Source: Phragmites australis
Lineage: Eukaryota; Streptophyta; Magnoliopsida; Poales; Poaceae
DNA: 64,000 nt
Assembly (NCBI RefSeq): GCF_958298935.1
Contig: NC_084929.1
Coordinates: forward strand, 2,170,001 to 2,234,000
Reading direction: 5' to 3'
Below the pieces are notes generated by a model. That model worked only from the letters and a program-made list of their open reading frames with translations. It did no database searches and was not told the DNA's origin. The position numbers were made by a program, and so were the translations under genes. Shown here in pieces: positions 60,075 through 64,000 of this stretch (positions are counted from its first letter, which is position 1; every line of letters starts with the position of its first letter).

Positions 60075-60395
60075 TTTGTCGTAATTTGTCGGTCCATGTA
60101 CATGCATGGGGTGAAACATTCTGCACCATCTGATGTTATTTTGCATTTCTTTAAGTGGTCTTAAGAATCCAAAAGAGGTTACGGTCTTCACTCGAATCCG
60201 ATCTCAGGAAGACGCTTAGGTGAGCCCCATGAAAATAGCAAGTTAACTCAAAGAATTTATCACATGAATAGTCAATTTGTTCGCCAATCTCTTGGCATTT
60301 TCATCCGATCATTATATACTATTATCGACATTTTTGAGTAATGGATACGGCTTAATTTAACTGGTGAGGAACCAAGAAATGGTGTTTCAAGCGCA
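60075..60395. repeat. Duplicated segment, copy 2 of 2
   Basis: Matches 56290-56430 at both ends, with about 180 extra bases between the two matching blocks. Confidence 0.75.
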
Positions 60396-61101
60396 TAATA
60401 AACTCAAGTTATAGGCGCATGGGCTTCTGAATCTAGCAGGGAGTGTCCCGTGGTGTTCGCAGATGGCAATCATATGTGGGTTTTGTGGTGCGATAACTCT
60501 ATGATTTGTCAATTGATTTTGCTGTGAGACTTCTCTTTAGGATACCTTGGATTTTGTGGCAGCATTATGTTTTGTTTTTCATTAGTGGATAATGCAAACT
60601 AGACATTTTAAACCCAATTTTGTAACCCTGGATAATTAGTTGTGCCGTAGCAATGGCTTCGAGCCTTCACCGATGATCTGAAGACTTGCACAGGTATTGG
60701 CGATCTAGTCTTTGGGTAGCACATTGAAGCAACTACTTAGTTGGACTTCACTGCATCAACTTTTACATTGCTCCTGGTTCTTCTTCCTATCTTGTTGTAA
60801 GCACTTGAAACCCTATATGACGAATATAAATGATTTGGTGGACATATTGAGATATTTTATGTGGATCTATCTAACATGAGTATCCTTGTTTAATCTATTG
60901 GAAGGTATATTAATCTTAGCATGTTTTTTTCCATTTCCCTTCCTAAATCATTTGCCCATGTTAATTTTGTAACAAGTCCAATACTTTCATGGATACACAA
61001 CAATGTCATATGTATCTTCTTGAGTTGACTACCTTGATGTGGGTTGTGCATATGAACCCTGAGGAAAGAGTTCTTTCTGTGTTGTGATAAGGTGAGACTA
61101 C
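60396..61101. other. Intergenic, no gene seen
   Basis: AT-rich sequence with no open frame worth calling. Confidence 0.5.
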
Positions 61102-62465
61102 AATCACTATGTGAAAAAAATTATTAGTGACGGGTGATAACCGGCATCAGTGACAAGTCTCATACCCGTCACTCTTATCCTGTCACTAATGACAGGTTAT
61201 TAGTGACGGATGATGACCCGTCACTAATGTCATTAGTGATGGGTTGTAATCTTGACCCGTCACTAATGACCGATGAACATTTTTCATATTTTTTTAACAC
61301 AAAAAGTCAAAAAAAATTCAACTGAGCCATCCCAACGCAGGCCCATCCCATATGCCTCACAATCCATATTTTTCACATTGTTTTCAAGTTCGCGTTCCAT
61401 GGGAATCGAAACCGCGACGTCCTCCTCGCATGTGTAGCCACCTTACCAAATCTGCTATCACGTAGTTGTGATAGAAACCGGATATTTTATCCTTTTAACC
61501 TTCATTGTCGAAGATCATTAGTGACACGTCATAATCATGATCTGTCACTAATGACTAATTTTTCTAAATTTTATCGAGGGTTATAATTTGACAGGTGACT
61601 CGGAGTGCATTCGGTAAAATAGGCATAACTTTTGTATACGGACTCCAATTTTGACGTTTTTTTTGACTCTACGGACATCTTAAAAAAAAGTTATATCCGT
61701 TTCTCCTCCACTTTGTCAGGTTCGGAGAATTTTTCAAGACCAAAAATAGCTTGAAAGATTGAGTCTTGCAACGGAAGTTTCTGCACCATTTTTGGAACGC
61801 ACGTTTGTGTCCATAACCGCCACACCTTATATCAAACTTGAGAAGAAATGTATAATAGTTCATATTCTAGTGCTACTGAGGTGAAAAAAAATAAGAGAAA
61901 AATAAAATAAAAAGTAAAAAAAAATGTGAATATCATCATTAGTGACTGGAGTTGATCATTAGTGACGGATTGCAAGTTGACCCATCATTAATGACTGGCA
62001 TAGGACAACCTATCACTAATGAGTGGATCATTAGTGACGGGTTAAGTTGTGACCCATCACTAATAACTGGTCTAGGACGACCCATCATTGATGACCTTAT
62101 CATTAGTATTGGGTCACAATTTGACCCGTCACTAATGATTGGCCTAGGATGACCCGTCACTGATGTGGTGATGGATCACAACTTGACCTGTCACTAATGA
62201 CTATCTATGGACGACCCATCATTCATAACCTAGTCATTAGTAACGGGTCACAACTTGATCCGTCTCTATTATCATCAGTGACGGGTCATGTTACGACCCA
62301 TCACTGATGATAACTCATTAGTGACGGGTTTATATCTAGTCCGGATTAGAAGGGACATTAGTGACACATATTTATTGGACTCGTCACTAATAGGACATTA
62401 GTGACGTATGTTGAGCAGCCATCACTAATGTAGTGTCTCTTTTGTTAGTTTCTTACGTAGTGAAT
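61102..62465. mobile_element. Non-autonomous CACTA element (1358 bp) with AAT target duplication
   Basis: Starts CACTATGTGAAAAAAATTAT (61105) and ends, read on the minus strand, CACTACGTAAGAAACTAAC (62462). AAT stands on both sides (61102-61104 and 62463-62465), the 3-base duplication expected for CACTA elements. More than a dozen subterminal copies of ttagtgacgggt and its inverse crowd both ends, the arrangement bound by CACTA transposases. There is no transposase, so it moves only in trans, if at all. Confidence 0.88.
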
Positions 62466-63330
62466 ACCTATGGTGGATATGTTCAGGTATGACCTATAAT
62501 TTTCTTTCAATAGAACTACTATCAGGTTTGAGAGCAATTCATCTTGGTCAAGTAAGGTTACCCTTATTGAATTATTGATGATCATGATTCGAAAACTATG
62601 CTTCAGTTCATGTGTTTGCTTATTCAAGATGTCGTTCAGTTCATGCTTGGCATACCCACTTGGAACCTAATCTATATTGTCTGTGTTTCTCTTTTTTGAA
62701 AAATGAATGAATATAGTGTCATTTAGTTCAATTTGACTTGGGAAGAAGACAACTATATTTTGTGTTTATTTCTTGTCTTGTTCGAGTTATTATTTTATTC
62801 ATTTTGGAGGAAAACACTTGGAACTGAAGATATGTTGAATGTGTGTTCTCTTTTTTATTAAATTGACACGGTAGATCGTGTCAGGTTCCTTGAAATGTAC
62901 TTTCAGCCTTAGGTTCCCAGATGACGAAATCCAAGGTTCCTTCAGATCCTTCAAGGGGTCCCAGATGACAAAAATACAAGGTTCCCTTGGATCCCAGGTC
63001 TGGGGCTGGGGTGATGAAGAGTGCGCGGCTATGGCGGCAATCAACCACATCCGTTCTCAAGACACACATGTATATGATCAAAACAAACTATCAATTCTGA
63101 GCATAAGTTTCTCCAAACTTAACTCTTATCAATCCACACAATATCATAATAACACATGAACATCATCCTATCATTATTATGCTAAACATTTTGCTCTCAC
63201 CAATTTCACCATTAATATATTTTTTCATAGTATAGATCTCACATTTCGTCTTCACCACCTGAAACACCACCACCAATCGCCATGTCATGTCTGCTCATGT
63301 CTACTCATTGGACACGGGTGACTTAACAAA
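62466..63330. other. Intergenic with possible upstream parts of the F-box-family copy
   Basis: At 62930-63030 a near-repeat (aaggttcc..ttc.gatcc / gggtcccagatgacaaaaatacaaggttccc) is seen. No coding stretch is supported. Confidence 0.4.
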
Positions 63331-64000
63331 ATGGCATGTCCCAGCACCCTTGTGGGAGACCACCTCTACTTCTACAGCCCTAGGTACAACTACAATGCAT
63401 TCAAATACCAATTAGGCGTGCAACGACTATTAGTGATCGACGGGCCTTTGATGTTCATGTATGGATGGATCTTCATGTCCGCGGACAACAATGAGCTACT
63501 TCTTGCCCATGCGTGGAAACAACCATTGTGCCTACGCTTGTGGTTGAGGAAGGAAGCTCCTAGAAGAGTTCCATGATGGGCACAGTACAGGGACATCGAG
63601 CTCGAGGCGCTGCTCCCAATGGTGGAAAGCAAATTCTATATGACTTTGTCCAGAAAGACTCTCGTGAGATCCTATCTATATCATCCATCATGTGATCTAA
63701 TAGCTGGACTGAAGAGGAGAAAAAGAGAGTGGACACGTGTCATCATAGGAGAGTCTTTTATAGGACCGGGTCCTATAAAATTTGCTTCTCCGATGGCGTG
63801 CTCACGGTGTTGGTGTCTCTTACTCTTTGGAGGATGCATAATGCAAAAGTGATTGGCTTCATGGAGTGCACTGATGCAATATTTATGGTTGTGCGTGCAC
63901 ATAGCGATCTCCAAATTGGGCATGTCTACATGCTCCAACTGAATTCTAGGAGGGCTAGGGAAGTGTTCTAGGGTTACACTTACGTTTTTTCCTACACGAC
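63331..64000 (+). pseudogene. F-box-associated family fragment, third copy (runs to window end)
   Basis: The + strand reads CPSTLVGDHLYFYSPRYN, QLGVQRLLVIDGPL, LCLRLWLRKEAPRRVP, then a stop, WAQYRDIELEALLP, and near the end VIGFMECTDAIFMVV and GHVYMLQLNSRRAREVF before another stop. The order (VLVGDALYF-like, LSVID-like, LWSRE-like, DIELE.LLP, then a GHVY.L.L.S block) is that of the C-terminal half of the grass F-box family. It has at least two stops and a frame change. The gene is probably dead or a diverged fragment; the F-box is not seen. Confidence 0.5.

Overview
This is a 64 kb piece of a grass (Poaceae) nuclear genome. The coding exons are GC-rich, intron-containing and grass-like. The spacers are AT-rich and full of solo LTRs, MITEs, a CACTA element, a MULE and a probable Helitron. 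Six ordinary nuclear genes are readable: the 3' end of a class I KNOX homeobox gene, an S1-group bZIP of the LIP19/mLIP15 type, a GH9 endo-1,4-beta-glucanase, a plastid acetylornithine aminotransferase, glutamate-cysteine ligase (GSH1) and the vacuolar zinc transporter MTP1. From memory, unchecked, rice has the same neighbours on the short arm of chromosome 5 (OSH71, LIP19, an endoglucanase, an acetylornithine aminotransferase, GSH1, MTP1), so this looks like an orthologous block swollen by transposons.

Layout. 1-0.8 kb: KNOX 3' end (+). 2.7-3.7 kb: bZIP (-) with a leader carrying three short uORFs, one of which encodes the conserved sucrose-control peptide. 3.7-10.8 kb: spacer with a tandem duplication, a hAT-like MITE and an 850 bp fold-back. 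10.9-12.8 kb: GH9 gene (+, 5 exons, one GC-AG intron), convergent with the aminotransferase at 13.0-14.9 kb (-, 3 exons). 15.2-19.7 kb: MITE-like repeat and a 3 kb solo LTR. 20.6-24.8 kb: GSH1 (-, 15 exons, all resolved). 26.05-30.9 kb: probable Helitron carrying intron-containing, broken pieces of RFC1 and of a lipid phosphate phosphatase delta gene. 31.9-40.5 kb: a degenerate MULE with long inverted termini, into which two solo LTRs have inserted. 40.8-51.3 kb: MITEs, tandem repeats (including a ~505 bp repeat present 2.6 times) and a Copia-like LTR. 51.7-54.9 kb: MTP1 (+) with an inferred leader intron. 55.8-64 kb: scattered, broken fragments of a grass F-box-associated gene family, LTR debris and a 1.36 kb CACTA element.

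The genes do not form an operon-like unit; each is an independent nuclear gene. Two deal with thiol and metal homeostasis (GSH1 makes the precursor of glutathione and phytochelatins; MTP1 stores zinc in the vacuole). One makes ornithine and arginine in plastids, one remodels the wall, and two are transcription factors. The most informative regulatory observation is the sucrose-control uORF on the bZIP leader. The most interesting mobile-element observation is the putative gene-capturing Helitron. No wholly new biological system was recognised.
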